Notes: generated from the sequence alone by a model not told the origin. Shown: positions 28,401 through 36,690, counted from the stretch's first letter. The stretch is 64,000 bases of DNA from Chryseobacterium sp. CY350 (GCF_027945075.1 NZ_CP116034.1:3720001-3784000); one strand, 5' to 3'. Made by a program: numbers and translations.

Positions 28401-29379
28401 AGATTCTTCCAACTTTCAGCAGGTTTCTTTCGTCATTATTAATGACCTGATAGTCGTCATATCTAGTAATAGGTGGAGTAGTAGGCAAATTTAAATCGAC
28501 AGTCTGTACCCTTTTTCCGGCTCCTTTATCGAAGTTGATGTAATAATAAGAAAAGTCTTCGTAGATATTCTTTACATTCTCCATCTGGTCATTTCGGCTG
28601 TCTCGTCTTTTGATACCGTTTCCGTTATTTGTATTATAAAGATTATAACCATTAGGGCCTTGAGCATAGAAAAGTGCATAATCGGAATCATTCCATACAT
28701 TATCTTCTTCCCCTACAACCTGAATAGAATTTTCCTGCAGTGCGCTGTATTTTACATCCTGATTAAATTCAGGAAGCATAATTCCGCCGTTGCCATAAAT
28801 TCTGAAGTTTTTTGGATTTACGTTCGAAGGATTTACTCCGATATCTCTTAAAAATTGAGCTGTGATTTTGAAAATTCCGGATTTATCGACCTTTATTTTG
28901 TAGAAAACTCCCGAAGATAATGGGTTTACTGTTGTTCCTACTTTTTGTGCCGAAAAATTTGCCGGCGAATTTGATGATGAAATTTCAAATGATGAAAGCC
29001 TCTGCACACTTCCTTTTACGACTTTAAATAGTGCGATATTGGCATTTGCAAATCGCTCGCCGTCCTCATAAAAATAATTGACACCGGCAATATCGTAGTC
29101 CGGTAAAAGGCTTTTACTGATGTCATACAATTCTCTGTTCGAAACAGTTTCCCACACAAGATTAGAAACTTTTACCTGGCTTTCACCTACTTTTTGCTTA
29201 TGAAGGATAAAAATGTTGTTTTGGCCGTACGAAAAACCCTCATTTTTGAAGTTCGGAAGATTCCGTTTTATATCGCCAAAGTCTTCGATTTTGGCTCCGT
29301 CCCATTCTATGGTGATTCTTTGAGCCCAAGCCGTTGATATAAAGGCAAATAGGAATAAAAGAGTTGTTTTTAGTCTCAT
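25495..29379 (-). CDS. porU: T9SS C-terminal signal peptidase PorU
   Basis: 1294 residues, normal for PorU. Signal peptide (LLFLFAFISTAWAQ), a long N-terminal beta region, then a gingipain-like C25 cysteine peptidase domain. The catalytic histidine is H785 in FYLGHGGINGW and the catalytic cysteine is C823 in TITCEFTLWDEPG. The C-terminal sorting-domain-like region (LNWPNPFTNKTYIHFEHN, then GTYIFKIFAKS) is retained in mature PorU. It removes the C-terminal signal of T9SS cargo at the outer surface and links cargo to a lipopolysaccharide. First gene of the porU-porV operon. Confidence 0.96.
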   Translation of the reverse strand: MRLKTTLLFLFAFISTAWAQRITIEWDGAKIEDFGDIKRNLPNFKNEGFSYGQNNIFILHKQKVGESQVKVSNLVWETVSNRELYDISKSLLPDYDIAGVNYFYEDGERFANANIALFKVVKGSVQRLSSFEISSSNSPANFSAQKVGTTVNPLSSGVFYKIKVDKSGIFKITAQFLRDIGVNPSNVNPKNFRIYGNGGIMLPEFNQDVKYSALQENSIQVVGEEDNVWNDSDYALFYAQGPNGYNLYNTNNGNGIKRRDSRNDQMENVKNIYEDFSYYYINFDKGAGKRVQTVDLNLPTTPPITRYDDYQVINNDERNLLKVGRIWVENQTINSEKTLTFNLKSPIQGSDVIKYRTQVVGYRAQGNSMAFSINNQNPVTDTSVSSDLDFRPFRYLGTVTNLSGNQINIKYNPTIAINPNGTFHLDYVEVQYKEDLKFNGTQMNFRDFSLQSGTNTNYGFSISSVSNMEQVWDVTDITNANRRVNKATGSGSFNFGYNASNTSFNNEFVAFRADAAYGPQFVERINSQNLSALQNVDYLIIAPPEMMAQAQRLSNYHQTKNNYNVQIVDPAKIYNEFGSGSRDLTAIRDFITKLNTPLGSLKYTFILGDASFDYKNRVPNNSNVVSSYQSEESSDFVGSYVTDDYIVMTKPQTDPFLANNLPDLPVGRIPAANATEAGNMIDKTLAYYNSLPGQSTPFGEWRMKLDFVVDDDNDGGIPFHTVMNNTLQSTFEVPASTMLKEYNVRKLYLDAFQAQSTAGGQRYPQVNQAISNDLGNSLYLFYLGHGGINGWSQERVFTLDEIQNANNFSNVYSRFPFVSTITCEFTLWDEPGTASAGEQLMKLKQGGAAAMITSSRAVGVGYGLDFTNLYTKDIFKMVNDDFIPVGDAHLNAKKLKPGDANHLKVNLLGDPAMKLSRPQRLLVIDGIETPVPGLIRGLDFVKIKGHINNSSGTTNTTFNGRVVINIFDKKLNKTTLNNDGGLTPILNYTEEGSAIVKASGTAVNGVFTVEFYVPKDINYAVGEGRLLGYADNKSVDVFNNQAVQVGDINPNGINDNEPPKVKLYMNNTNFANGGITDQNPMLLACVTDDTGINSTGSGIGHDITVYLDGQIINTVVLNDFFASGEGNGCLNPGLADYQKGNVTYPFRNLAKGQHQLTFKVWDINNNSTTETLNFEVKDEADQHLVINRPLNWPNPFTNKTYIHFEHNCDDILDVNVQIYTITGKLVRTLSQPVVAEPFLQGFRTPRQAIEWDGKDDFGDTVAKGTYIFKIFAKSQNQEKCKGSATAVEKMVLLK

Positions 29380-29485
29380 GTTTGTTTTTGAAATTTCTAA
29401 ATTACAAAATAAATGAAAATTTTATAATAAGTAGCGATACAATAAAATTTATTTGCAAACGTTTTTCAAAAAAATCAAATCTTTA

Positions 29486-29517
29486 TTTGATTTATTGAAT
29501 AATTTATTTTTTCTTTG
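29486..29517 (+). promoter_or_regulatory. putative promoter of gldJ
   Basis: TTTG (29486-29489) and TTTCTTTG (29510-29517) are separated by 20 bases, close to the Bacteroidota TTTG/TAnnTTTG arrangement, with one mismatch at the second base of the -7 element. Confidence 0.4.
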
Positions 29518-29543
29518 TACTTTGAATAATATTTATATCGACT

Positions 29544-31145
29544 ATGAAAAAACTAAAGTTGTTTTCATTAATAGCATTAAGTTCTACACTTGCATTAACC
29601 AGCTGTGGAGGGTCTAGTACCAGCAAAGGAGGCGGCACTAAAAAATTTGTCAGCAAGACAGGTTGGAAACCAAACGAAAAACAAGGTTGGTTTTTTGCAG
29701 GAAAGCAACAAAAGCAGAAAGGTTGGCCAGGAATGGTATATGTAGAAGGTGGAACTTTTACAATGGGATTAGTGAAAGATGATGTAATGCATGATTGGAA
29801 TAACTCGCCTCGCAGAATGCAGGTAAGCTCATTCTTTATCGGTGAAACAGAAATTACTAACTACGAATACCGCGAATACCTGACATGGTTGAAGTACGTA
29901 TTCCCACCAAGTGATCCTAGTTTCAAGGAAATCTATAACGGTGCCCTACCAGACACTTTATTATGGGATAACAAATTATCAAGAAATGATCTTAACGAAA
30001 CTTATTTCAGAGATCAGAATTATGATTATTATCCGGTAGTAGGAGTTTCTTGGACTCAAGCAAACAGATACTGCGAATGGTTGACAGACAGAGCAAACGA
30101 AAAAGCTCTTATGCAGGCAGGTATCATTGCTAAAGATTTGTACATCAACGAATCAAACAACCAAGGTGGAACTGCATTTAATATGGATAAATTCAAATCG
30201 AATGATCCTGAAATGCAAGGGTACATCAACGAACAGAGATTACAGCAAAAATCTGGTATGAAAACGACCAACCAAAGATTATTAGCTGCAAACAGATCTC
30301 CTAGTTCTGCGATGGTAACAAAATTCAGACTTCCTACAGAGGTTGAATGGGAGTACGCAGCTCTTGGTATGGAAAAAAGCAGAGAGTACAACAACTATCT
30401 TGAGAAGAAACCACAGATCGATAAACTGAGAGGTACCAAAGGTAAAGACAGAGGGATGATCTTGGCAAACTTCAAACAGGGTAGAGGAGATTATTCAGGA
30501 CCTGCAGGATGGAAAAATGACGGTGCTGCTCAGACTTCAGATGTTAGACAATTCCCTTCAAACGATATCGGTATCTACGGTATGTTCGGAAACGTTGCAG
30601 AATGGACGGCTGATGTTTACAGACCAATCATTGACGAAGATTTTACAGACTTCAATTATTACAGAGGAAATATGCCTCAGGCTATCGTAAGAAACGGTGA
30701 CGGAACTTACAAAATGGTAGACGAAGGTTCGATCAAATATGATACTTTGGCTGACGGTAGATTAGTTTACAAAAACTTACCTGGTCAGTACGAAAGAGAA
30801 ACAATTGCTGATTACAGAAACTATAGAGATGGTGACAGAATGTCTTCATTAGATTATAGAAACGCCAGCGATTCTTCTGCTAATTACAACATGTATAACG
30901 CGCCTACAACAAGATTTGTAGTTGACGGAAACGGAAAAGTAGTAATGCAGAGAGATACTAAAGAAAGAACTTCAGAGATGACTAATGATATCAGAGTGAT
31001 CAAAGGAGGTTCTTGGCAAGATTCAGCTTACTGGCTAGATCCGGGACAAAGAAGATACAAAAGCCAGGCTTCTGGTTATGGTTGGATTGGTTTCCGTGTT
31101 GCTCAGGATGCAAGAGTTAACGATAAGGCTAGAACAAGAAGATAA
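29544..31145 (+). CDS. gldJ: gliding motility lipoprotein GldJ
   Basis: 533 residues. The lipoprotein signal ends in LALTSC with the lipidated cysteine at residue 21, followed by a Gly/Ser-rich linker. The rest is a formylglycine-generating-enzyme (FGE-sulfatase) type fold: MVYVEGGTFTMG, TEITNYEYREYLTWLKY, FRLPTEVEWEYAALG, YGMFGNVAEWTADVY, and VIKGGSWQDSAYW near the end. In gliding flavobacteria GldJ is needed for movement and for stability of other Gld proteins; non-gliding relatives also keep it with T9SS. It is divergent from porU. Confidence 0.95.
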   Translation: MKKLKLFSLIALSSTLALTSCGGSSTSKGGGTKKFVSKTGWKPNEKQGWFFAGKQQKQKGWPGMVYVEGGTFTMGLVKDDVMHDWNNSPRRMQVSSFFIGETEITNYEYREYLTWLKYVFPPSDPSFKEIYNGALPDTLLWDNKLSRNDLNETYFRDQNYDYYPVVGVSWTQANRYCEWLTDRANEKALMQAGIIAKDLYINESNNQGGTAFNMDKFKSNDPEMQGYINEQRLQQKSGMKTTNQRLLAANRSPSSAMVTKFRLPTEVEWEYAALGMEKSREYNNYLEKKPQIDKLRGTKGKDRGMILANFKQGRGDYSGPAGWKNDGAAQTSDVRQFPSNDIGIYGMFGNVAEWTADVYRPIIDEDFTDFNYYRGNMPQAIVRNGDGTYKMVDEGSIKYDTLADGRLVYKNLPGQYERETIADYRNYRDGDRMSSLDYRNASDSSANYNMYNAPTTRFVVDGNGKVVMQRDTKERTSEMTNDIRVIKGGSWQDSAYWLDPGQRRYKSQASGYGWIGFRVAQDARVNDKARTRR

Positions 31146-31162
31146 TATTTCAAAATACTTAC

Positions 31163-31198
31163 AAAAAACCTCCCGATTTTTCGGGAGGTTTTTTTATT
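31163..31198 (+). terminator. terminator after gldJ
   Basis: AAAAAACCTCCCGA pairs with TCGGGAGGTTTTTT, followed by further T residues. It lies only 9 bases before the murF ATG, so gldJ and murF are probably separate transcripts. Confidence 0.85.
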
Positions 31199-31202
31199 TT
31201 TG
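31195..31202 (+). promoter_or_regulatory. -7-like element directly before murF
   Basis: TATTTTTG matches TAnnTTTG and ends 4 bases before the murF ATG. If used, transcription would begin at or next to the start codon (leaderless). Confidence 0.35.
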
Positions 31203-31206
31203 ATAC

Positions 31207-32478
31207 ATGAATGTAGAACAGTTTTATCCTTTGTTTTTAAAGGCAGAAAAAGTAACGATTGACAGTAGAAAAGTCAGTTCTAGTGATATTTTTTTCGCCT
31301 TCTCCGGAGATAATTTCAATGCGGCATCTTCAGCACAGAAAGCAATTGAAAGTGGAGCTTTAGCAGTAATTGTTGAAGATAAAAATTTTGAAAATGAGGA
31401 TAGAAATATTTTCTACGTTCCCTCAACTTTAAAGTTTCTTCAAAAACTTGCAGTATATCACAGAGATCAACTGGAAATTCCAGTTATCGGTCTCACTGGA
31501 AGCAATGGTAAGACGACCACCAAAGAACTGATTCATGCCGTACTTTCGCAAAAATTTAATGTGCAGTATACTTACGGTAATTTAAATAATCATATCGGTG
31601 TTCCGCTCACTATTTTATCAATTAAACCAGAGCATCAGATGGCGGTTATTGAAATGGGAGCCAATCATCAAAAGGAAATTGAGCTTTTATGTACTTTAGC
31701 AAAGCCAAATTTCGGGTATATTACCAATTTTGGTAAAGCACATTTAGAGGGCTTTGGAGGTCTTGAAGGCGTAATTAAAGGAAAATCTGAATTGTACGAT
31801 TATCTTAAAATAAATAAGCGAACAATTATAATAAACGAAAATGATCATATTCAGGTAGAAAAAACTATTGATTATGATCCAAAAATTACTTTTGGAAAAA
31901 TTACCTCAGATTATTTTTTCCAAATTTTTTCAGATGAGCATTTTGTAGGAGTAGATTATCAGGATGTAAAAGCTCTATCTCAACTTACGGGTGATTATAA
32001 TTTTACAAATCTTTGTGCAGCAGTTAGTTTTGGGCTGCATTTCGGTGTTTCAGTAGATCAGATTAAAGATGCGATCGAAAATTATACACCAACGAATATG
32101 CGCTCTCAGCTTGTAAAAATAGATGATAAAACGATGGTTTTAGATACTTATAATGCAAACCCGAGTTCAATGATTGCTTCTCTTTATAATTTTATAACAT
32201 TTGAAGGCACAAAAACCGTTATCATTGGTGATATGCTGGAACTGGGAGAAGAAAGCAGAATTGAGCACATGAACATTCTAAAAACGGCTCATGATCTTGG
32301 TTTTAACGAAATTATTACAGTAGGAAAACATTTTAAGGCAGTCAATGATTCATCACAATCTTTTGAAGATACTTCAGAATTGATTCAATACCTGAAAGCA
32401 AACAAAATTCAATCTGAAAATGTTTTGTTAAAAGCTTCGAGAGGTATTTCGCTAGAAAAAGTAATTGATTTTATTTAG
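31207..32478 (+). CDS. murF: UDP-N-acetylmuramoyl-tripeptide--D-alanyl-D-alanine ligase
   Basis: 423 residues. Adds D-Ala-D-Ala to the UDP-MurNAc tripeptide with ATP in the cytoplasm. The Mur ligase P-loop GSNGKTTT is at residues 98-105. YGNLNNHIGVPLT and AVIEMGANHQKEIELL follow in the central domain, and LDTYNANPSSM marks the start of the C-terminal domain. The protein is slightly shorter than enterobacterial MurF but typical of Bacteroidota. Its 3' end overlaps the NUDIX gene on the other strand by 8 bases. Confidence 0.96.
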   Translation: MNVEQFYPLFLKAEKVTIDSRKVSSSDIFFAFSGDNFNAASSAQKAIESGALAVIVEDKNFENEDRNIFYVPSTLKFLQKLAVYHRDQLEIPVIGLTGSNGKTTTKELIHAVLSQKFNVQYTYGNLNNHIGVPLTILSIKPEHQMAVIEMGANHQKEIELLCTLAKPNFGYITNFGKAHLEGFGGLEGVIKGKSELYDYLKINKRTIIINENDHIQVEKTIDYDPKITFGKITSDYFFQIFSDEHFVGVDYQDVKALSQLTGDYNFTNLCAAVSFGLHFGVSVDQIKDAIENYTPTNMRSQLVKIDDKTMVLDTYNANPSSMIASLYNFITFEGTKTVIIGDMLELGEESRIEHMNILKTAHDLGFNEIITVGKHFKAVNDSSQSFEDTSELIQYLKANKIQSENVLLKASRGISLEKVIDFI

Positions 32479-33082
32479 TCTTGGTTTCCCAGAATTCTTT
32501 AATAATCAATTGAATGTTCTTAAAAGTACTTGGGAAGACTTCGCTTTTTATCTGTGAAGTATTTTTCCATGCAACTTCGGTAATTCCCTCCTCCAGTTGA
32601 GGTTTTGAAGTGTCTTCACCGTCAAAATTCATTTCAAACCAATGAGTGTATTTTAAGACTTTGTCGCCGTTTCTCTCAATATAAATATGATAAGTGGTGT
32701 TGATGAAATCTAAAAGTTCAACATTTTGCAGGTTGGTTTCTTCCTCAATTTCTCTCACTGCAGATTCTTCACGAGATTCGCCTTTTTCCATTTTACCTTT
32801 TGGAAGATCCCATTTCCCGAGTCTTTTAATGAAAAGAATATCTCCGTTTGGTCTGTTGACGATACCTCCGGCTGCTTCAATGATTCTGAAAAGCTTTCTA
32901 AATTCTTCCCATATTTCGTCGATCTGTTCTCCAAAAACATTCAGTTCTTTTACTGATGTATTCTGTAGAAGATCAAGCGCAATCTCTAAAGTTGTGAAAC
33001 TTTCATATTTCAGAGTTTTTTCTAAGTCTTCGGACTGCTTAGAGAGTAATAATTTTTTTTCGTTCACAAAAACTTTATACAT
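32471..33082 (-). CDS. NUDIX hydrolase
   Basis: 203 residues. An N-terminal region of about 70 residues without an obvious domain precedes a NUDIX domain. The Nudix box GX5EX7REUXEEXGU spans residues 96-118 (G96, E102, R110-E111, E114-E115), with Asn where the last Gly is usual. LGKWDLPKGKMEKGES is strongly conserved. Hydrolyses a nucleoside diphosphate linked to another group; the substrate is unknown. It shares a very short divergent promoter region (30 bases) with the following gene, and its start codon overlaps the neighbour's -7 element. Confidence 0.9.
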   Translation of the reverse strand: MYKVFVNEKKLLLSKQSEDLEKTLKYESFTTLEIALDLLQNTSVKELNVFGEQIDEIWEEFRKLFRIIEAAGGIVNRPNGDILFIKRLGKWDLPKGKMEKGESREESAVREIEEETNLQNVELLDFINTTYHIYIERNGDKVLKYTHWFEMNFDGEDTSKPQLEEGITEVAWKNTSQIKSEVFPSTFKNIQLIIKEFWETKTK

Positions 33083-33107
33083 TTGTAAGAATTTAAATAC
33101 AAAAATA
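33078..33107. promoter_or_regulatory. overlapping divergent promoters
   Basis: TACATTTG (33078-33085, plus) and, on the reverse strand, TATTTTTG (33100-33107) both match TAnnTTTG. They point towards the SRPBCC and NUDIX genes respectively. They overlap the 30-base gap, so initiation from the two could interfere. Confidence 0.45.
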
Positions 33108-33112
33108 AAAAA

Positions 33113-33502
33113 ATGAATTTAGAAGGACGAAAAATTATTGTCAATAAATCATCTAAAGAGTTATCTGATTTGCTGAGAACACCGGAAAATTACAAAAATT
33201 TTATGCCAGATGGTCTTCAGAAGTTTGAAAGCAGAGAAGATGGGTTCAAATTCGGACTTCAGGGAATGCCCGAAATCGCTTTAAAGATTGACGAAGTTAC
33301 AGAAGAAAAGGCTGTGCTGAAGTCTGCAAGTTCCAGTTTAGATTTTGCTCTTACGGCAACTCTAAAATCTCTAAGTGAAAATCAGACAGAAGTTCAGATG
33401 CTTTTTGAAGGAAAATTTAATCCTTTCATTAAAATGATGGTTGAGAAACCGCTTCAGAATTTCATTAATACATTGACAGATAAGATTGAAGCTTATAAAT
33501 AA
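33113..33502 (+). CDS. SRPBCC-like protein
   Basis: 129 residues. The pattern of an initial strand (LEGRKIIVNKSSKELSDLL), NYKNFMPDGLQKFE, a run of beta strands, and a long C-terminal helix (MMVEKPLQNFINTLTDKIEA) is the START/Bet v 1 (SRPBCC) arrangement used to bind hydrophobic ligands. There is no signal peptide. The ligand and role are unknown. It is divergent from the NUDIX gene and ends at a terminator shared with anmK. Confidence 0.75.
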   Translation: MNLEGRKIIVNKSSKELSDLLRTPENYKNFMPDGLQKFESREDGFKFGLQGMPEIALKIDEVTEEKAVLKSASSSLDFALTATLKSLSENQTEVQMLFEGKFNPFIKMMVEKPLQNFINTLTDKIEAYK

Positions 33503-33506
33503 GATC

Positions 33507-33535
33507 AAAAACCTTCAGAAATGAAGGTTTTTTTT
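33507..33535. terminator. terminator between the SRPBCC gene and anmK
   Basis: AAAAACCTTC-agaaat-GAAGGTTTTT with a T run. It overlaps the anmK stop codon on the other strand. Confidence 0.8.
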
Positions 33536-34583
33536 ATGCAATAATGCCGGAACTGTGATCTGAAATGCTTCCCGTTGCGGAAGAAAGTACATTGATTTCG
33601 TTATTTATTCTTAAGACTCCCATAAAAGCAAAGATGAGTGCTTCTTTGAAATCGATTATTTCTTTTTCAGGAACAATGATTTCCGAATTTGTCTTTTCCT
33701 TAATTTTTTCAATTAAATAAGAATTGTAAGTTCCGCCGCCCGTAAATAATACTTTTTCAAGTTGATATTGATTCAAAACTTTTGAAATCTGTTCTGCAGA
33801 ATGTTCGGTAAAAGTAGCCAAAACATCCATTGAATCTAAATTGGCAAATAATGGAAAAATGTTTTCATTACACCATTCTACTCCCAATGATTTCGGATGC
33901 GATTGGCTGTAAAATTCGATCGAATTCAGTTTATTCAGTAATTCTGTAATTATCTTTCCTTTCCTTGCTAAATCGCCATTTTTATCGAATTTCTGGCCGT
34001 AATCTTCAGCAAGATTATTTAAAATAATATTGACGGGAGCAATATCAAATGCAATTCTCTCATTGTTTAGCTTTAATGAAATATTAGAAAATCCTCCAAG
34101 ATTGAGGCATGCGTCATATTGAGAAAAAAGAAGTTCATCCCCGATCGGAACAAGCGGAGCTCCGTTTCCGCCCATTAAAACGTCCTGTGAACGAAAATCG
34201 TAAACAACAGATAAGCCAGTTTCTATCTTGATTGCGCGGCCGTCGCCAATTTGTAAAGTGAATTTTTTTTGTGGTTGATGAAAAACAGTATGACCGTGTG
34301 AAGAAATCACGTCAATATTTACAATTTTATTTTTTGTGATAAAATTTTTAACCGCTCTTCCTAGATAAAATCCATATTCGGAATGCAGTTCTAAAAGTTT
34401 TTCAGCAGATAAATGAATAGGGTTTCTCAGTTGATCTTCAACTTCTTTCGAATAGGAAACAGTTTCAGCCTTTAAAATTTGAAATTTCCAGATAGAATTT
34501 TCTTTTTCAAACCTCGCAAAACAAATATCCAAACCATCCAGGCTTGTTCCCGACATCAATCCGATTGCATGAAAAGTACTCAT
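33534..34583 (-). CDS. anmK: anhydro-N-acetylmuramic acid kinase
   Basis: 349 residues. Phosphorylates 1,6-anhydro-MurNAc from recycled peptidoglycan, giving MurNAc-6-phosphate. The N-terminal MSGTSLDGLD (residues 9-18) binds phosphate, SSHGHTVFHQPQ and NLGGFSNISL follow, and LFTGGGTYNSYLIEKI near residue 290 forms the ATP site. The sequence fits the shorter Bacteroidota form. Genes for lptC and an outer membrane barrel follow upstream on the same strand, with 9 bases between anmK and lptC, so all three may share a transcript. Confidence 0.93.
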   Translation of the reverse strand: MSTFHAIGLMSGTSLDGLDICFARFEKENSIWKFQILKAETVSYSKEVEDQLRNPIHLSAEKLLELHSEYGFYLGRAVKNFITKNKIVNIDVISSHGHTVFHQPQKKFTLQIGDGRAIKIETGLSVVYDFRSQDVLMGGNGAPLVPIGDELLFSQYDACLNLGGFSNISLKLNNERIAFDIAPVNIILNNLAEDYGQKFDKNGDLARKGKIITELLNKLNSIEFYSQSHPKSLGVEWCNENIFPLFANLDSMDVLATFTEHSAEQISKVLNQYQLEKVLFTGGGTYNSYLIEKIKEKTNSEIIVPEKEIIDFKEALIFAFMGVLRINNEINVLSSATGSISDHSSGIIA

Positions 34584-34592
34584 TATTATTAT

Positions 34593-35189
34593 TTATCTTT
34601 TAGACTCGGCAATTTTTGTCTTACTGATGTCAAGATCACCAGAATTATTATAGAAAGTGTATTCTGAAAAGTCATCTTTTGCGGTCATTCCGTTAGCATG
34701 TACAAGAGTAGACCCGTCTTCCATAGTTGCATAAACGGTATCTCTTGTGTAAATTCTCTTCTTTCTCTGATCCCAAAAAACGCTTTGTGTGGCAAATCTC
34801 TGTCCGTCACTCGTAAGGATTTTTACATTTCCCCGAGCTTCAAAAAACTGCTTATAATCATAGATTTTAGCGTATTTTGCAGTAATATTACCAGGATTTT
34901 TTGGCTTTTTCTTATCGAAGAACTCAATTTTCATTCCTTTTCTGGCAACTGTATATTGGCTGTCGATCAATTCATATTTTTCTATAATAGGTGCCGTCGC
35001 CCTCAATTTCACAAAACCGGAATCTCGTTGAATGATTTTCGCATTTTTTATGATCTGCGAAGGGAAATTTTTGCTTAGGTTTTCGTTTTTCTTGGTAAGA
35101 TCTTCCTCGCACGATATGAGCACAAAAAATATAGCACAACTAAAAAGGTATGCTATATTTTTATATGATATGTTTGAAATCAAACTCAT
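34593..35189 (-). CDS. lptC: LPS export periplasmic protein LptC
   Basis: 198 residues from the ATG at 35189, with a lipoprotein-like start (NIAYLFSCAIFFVLISC) and then a beta-jellyroll of the LptC/OstA type (SGFVKLRATAPIIEKYE, GMKIEFFDKKKP, ITAKYAKIYDYKQFFEARGNVK). LptC bridges the LptBFG transporter to LptA in the periplasm; flavobacterial LptC is often annotated in this shape. I choose 35189 because the preceding outer-membrane gene stops at 35191, one base away. A longer frame from 35228 would overlap it. Confidence 0.85.
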   Translation of the reverse strand: MSLISNISYKNIAYLFSCAIFFVLISCEEDLTKKNENLSKNFPSQIIKNAKIIQRDSGFVKLRATAPIIEKYELIDSQYTVARKGMKIEFFDKKKPKNPGNITAKYAKIYDYKQFFEARGNVKILTSDGQRFATQSVFWDQRKKRIYTRDTVYATMEDGSTLVHANGMTAKDDFSEYTFYNNSGDLDISKTKIAESKR

Positions 35190-35190
35190 C

Positions 35191-36483
35191 TTAGTTGTAA
35201 AGAGATTTTCTGAACCACTTGTCAGCAAAGTTGAATCCTACTTTTAAATTTACATAATTTTGATTGATCAGATTATTTTTCAGAGTTCCTCTTTTTCCAA
35301 GTTCAACTCCGATCTCCAGACCGCTCATTCTTGTAATACTGCTGGTTTTGAAAGGAAGCATTACTCCCGCAGAAATCCCAAATTTGTTGATGTCTGTTCC
35401 GGCAATTTTCAGGTTTCCTTTTTCATAAAACGCACCATAACGATAGACTACTCGCGAGAAATAACTTCTAAAGTTGTTATAGTTTGGTAAATACCAACCA
35501 CCGGCAGATATTCTGTAAGAATCGTTAAAATCAAATGTATTTCCGAAGTAACTTATGGTTTCTCCTTTTTTATAATCAACCTGCCCAGATACAAACCATT
35601 GGTTTTCGCTTCCGTAACCTACACCCACAGATGCCTGTAAAGGAAGAAGGTTTTTAGAATTTGTACTTTTCTGATCGATTATTTTTTGTCCGGCTTTTTC
35701 TTCGCCATCTGTATAATAATATGTGCTGTTCAGATATTCTGTAGTCATATTACTTGTGTTCCCGAAGGTAGCAGTTGCACCAAGTGTAAATTTACGATCT
35801 GTGCTTGTGTTCAGTGCTTGGTAACTTGTACCCAAGGTGAAATTAAAATTCTTGATCGTGTTTTTTGTCTCGTATCCGTTGATTAATTCAGCATTTGATG
35901 TCGTAATTTCATTGGTGTCATAAAGATTACCAAAATAGAAATTGGCACGTGCACCAACAGCAAACTGAGGACTAATTTTATAAGATAATGCGGCCTGTGC
36001 AGTGTTCAAAGTTCCGCTGCCTCTAAAACGGTTACCGATAATGGTTTGCTGACCTGTTATTTCCTCTGTTCTGGTTTCTGTATTGATGATGTCATAGCTT
36101 TTTGAGCTATATGGTTGATACAATAATCCCATTTTGATTTTCGAAGAAATAGGAAATGCCAATGAGATATTAGATAAATACGTAGAATGTTTGGTAGACT
36201 TTGTATTGTTATAATCAGTTTTAAAGTAATTATTCTCGTTTGTAGCTTCAAGTTTTATGCTTGTCAGTTCGAAATTGCTGTTATTCGCAGGATTTCCGAA
36301 ATTAAAGTTACTTGTAAAGTCACTAATATAAGCAGTTGAGATACCTCCCATTGAGGAAGTTTCAATCGTATTATCATATTTTACATCACCAATTCCATAA
36401 GTTGCATAAGGTGAATTGCTCAAACTTTGCGCGTTAAGGAAGTACCCAACAGAAATGAATGACAGTACAAAAATTTTTTTCAT
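35191..36483 (-). CDS. predicted outer membrane beta-barrel protein
   Basis: 430 residues with a signal peptide (KIFVLSFISVGYFLNAQ). It opens with SPYATYGIGDVKYDNTIETS and MGGISTAYISDFTSNFNFGN, followed by repeated amphipathic strands (for example LNTAQAALSYKISPQFAVGA and SVGVGYGSENQWFVSGQVDY), and ends in aromatic-rich strands. That resembles FadL/PorV-type barrels but has no family name that I can give with certainty. Its gene ends one base before lptC and runs in the same direction, so it is likely co-transcribed and translationally coupled with lptC and anmK. Confidence 0.8.
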   Translation of the reverse strand: MKKIFVLSFISVGYFLNAQSLSNSPYATYGIGDVKYDNTIETSSMGGISTAYISDFTSNFNFGNPANNSNFELTSIKLEATNENNYFKTDYNNTKSTKHSTYLSNISLAFPISSKIKMGLLYQPYSSKSYDIINTETRTEEITGQQTIIGNRFRGSGTLNTAQAALSYKISPQFAVGARANFYFGNLYDTNEITTSNAELINGYETKNTIKNFNFTLGTSYQALNTSTDRKFTLGATATFGNTSNMTTEYLNSTYYYTDGEEKAGQKIIDQKSTNSKNLLPLQASVGVGYGSENQWFVSGQVDYKKGETISYFGNTFDFNDSYRISAGGWYLPNYNNFRSYFSRVVYRYGAFYEKGNLKIAGTDINKFGISAGVMLPFKTSSITRMSGLEIGVELGKRGTLKNNLINQNYVNLKVGFNFADKWFRKSLYN

Positions 36484-36678
36484 TCTAGATTTTTAAAATA
36501 ATGCGCAAATATCTTAAATATTAATGAATTGTAAAAATTTACCGAGGTTAAAGTTTGTTAAGGGGATTTCGCTGTGATTTGTCAATCTAAATAAGCTTTG
36601 CTGTCAATTTTTAGATTCGTCATTTGCTTTCGAGGTAAAATTGATATTTGACCAATTTAATTTTCTGTAAAATTCTTT

Positions 36679-36686
36679 TATCTTTG
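36679..36686 (+). promoter_or_regulatory. -7 element abutting holB
   Basis: TATCTTTG matches TAnnTTTG and ends 4 bases before the ATG, so the transcript would be leaderless or nearly so. No -33 TTTG at the usual spacing (nearest is 28 bases away). Confidence 0.4.
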
Positions 36687-36690
36687 AAAC

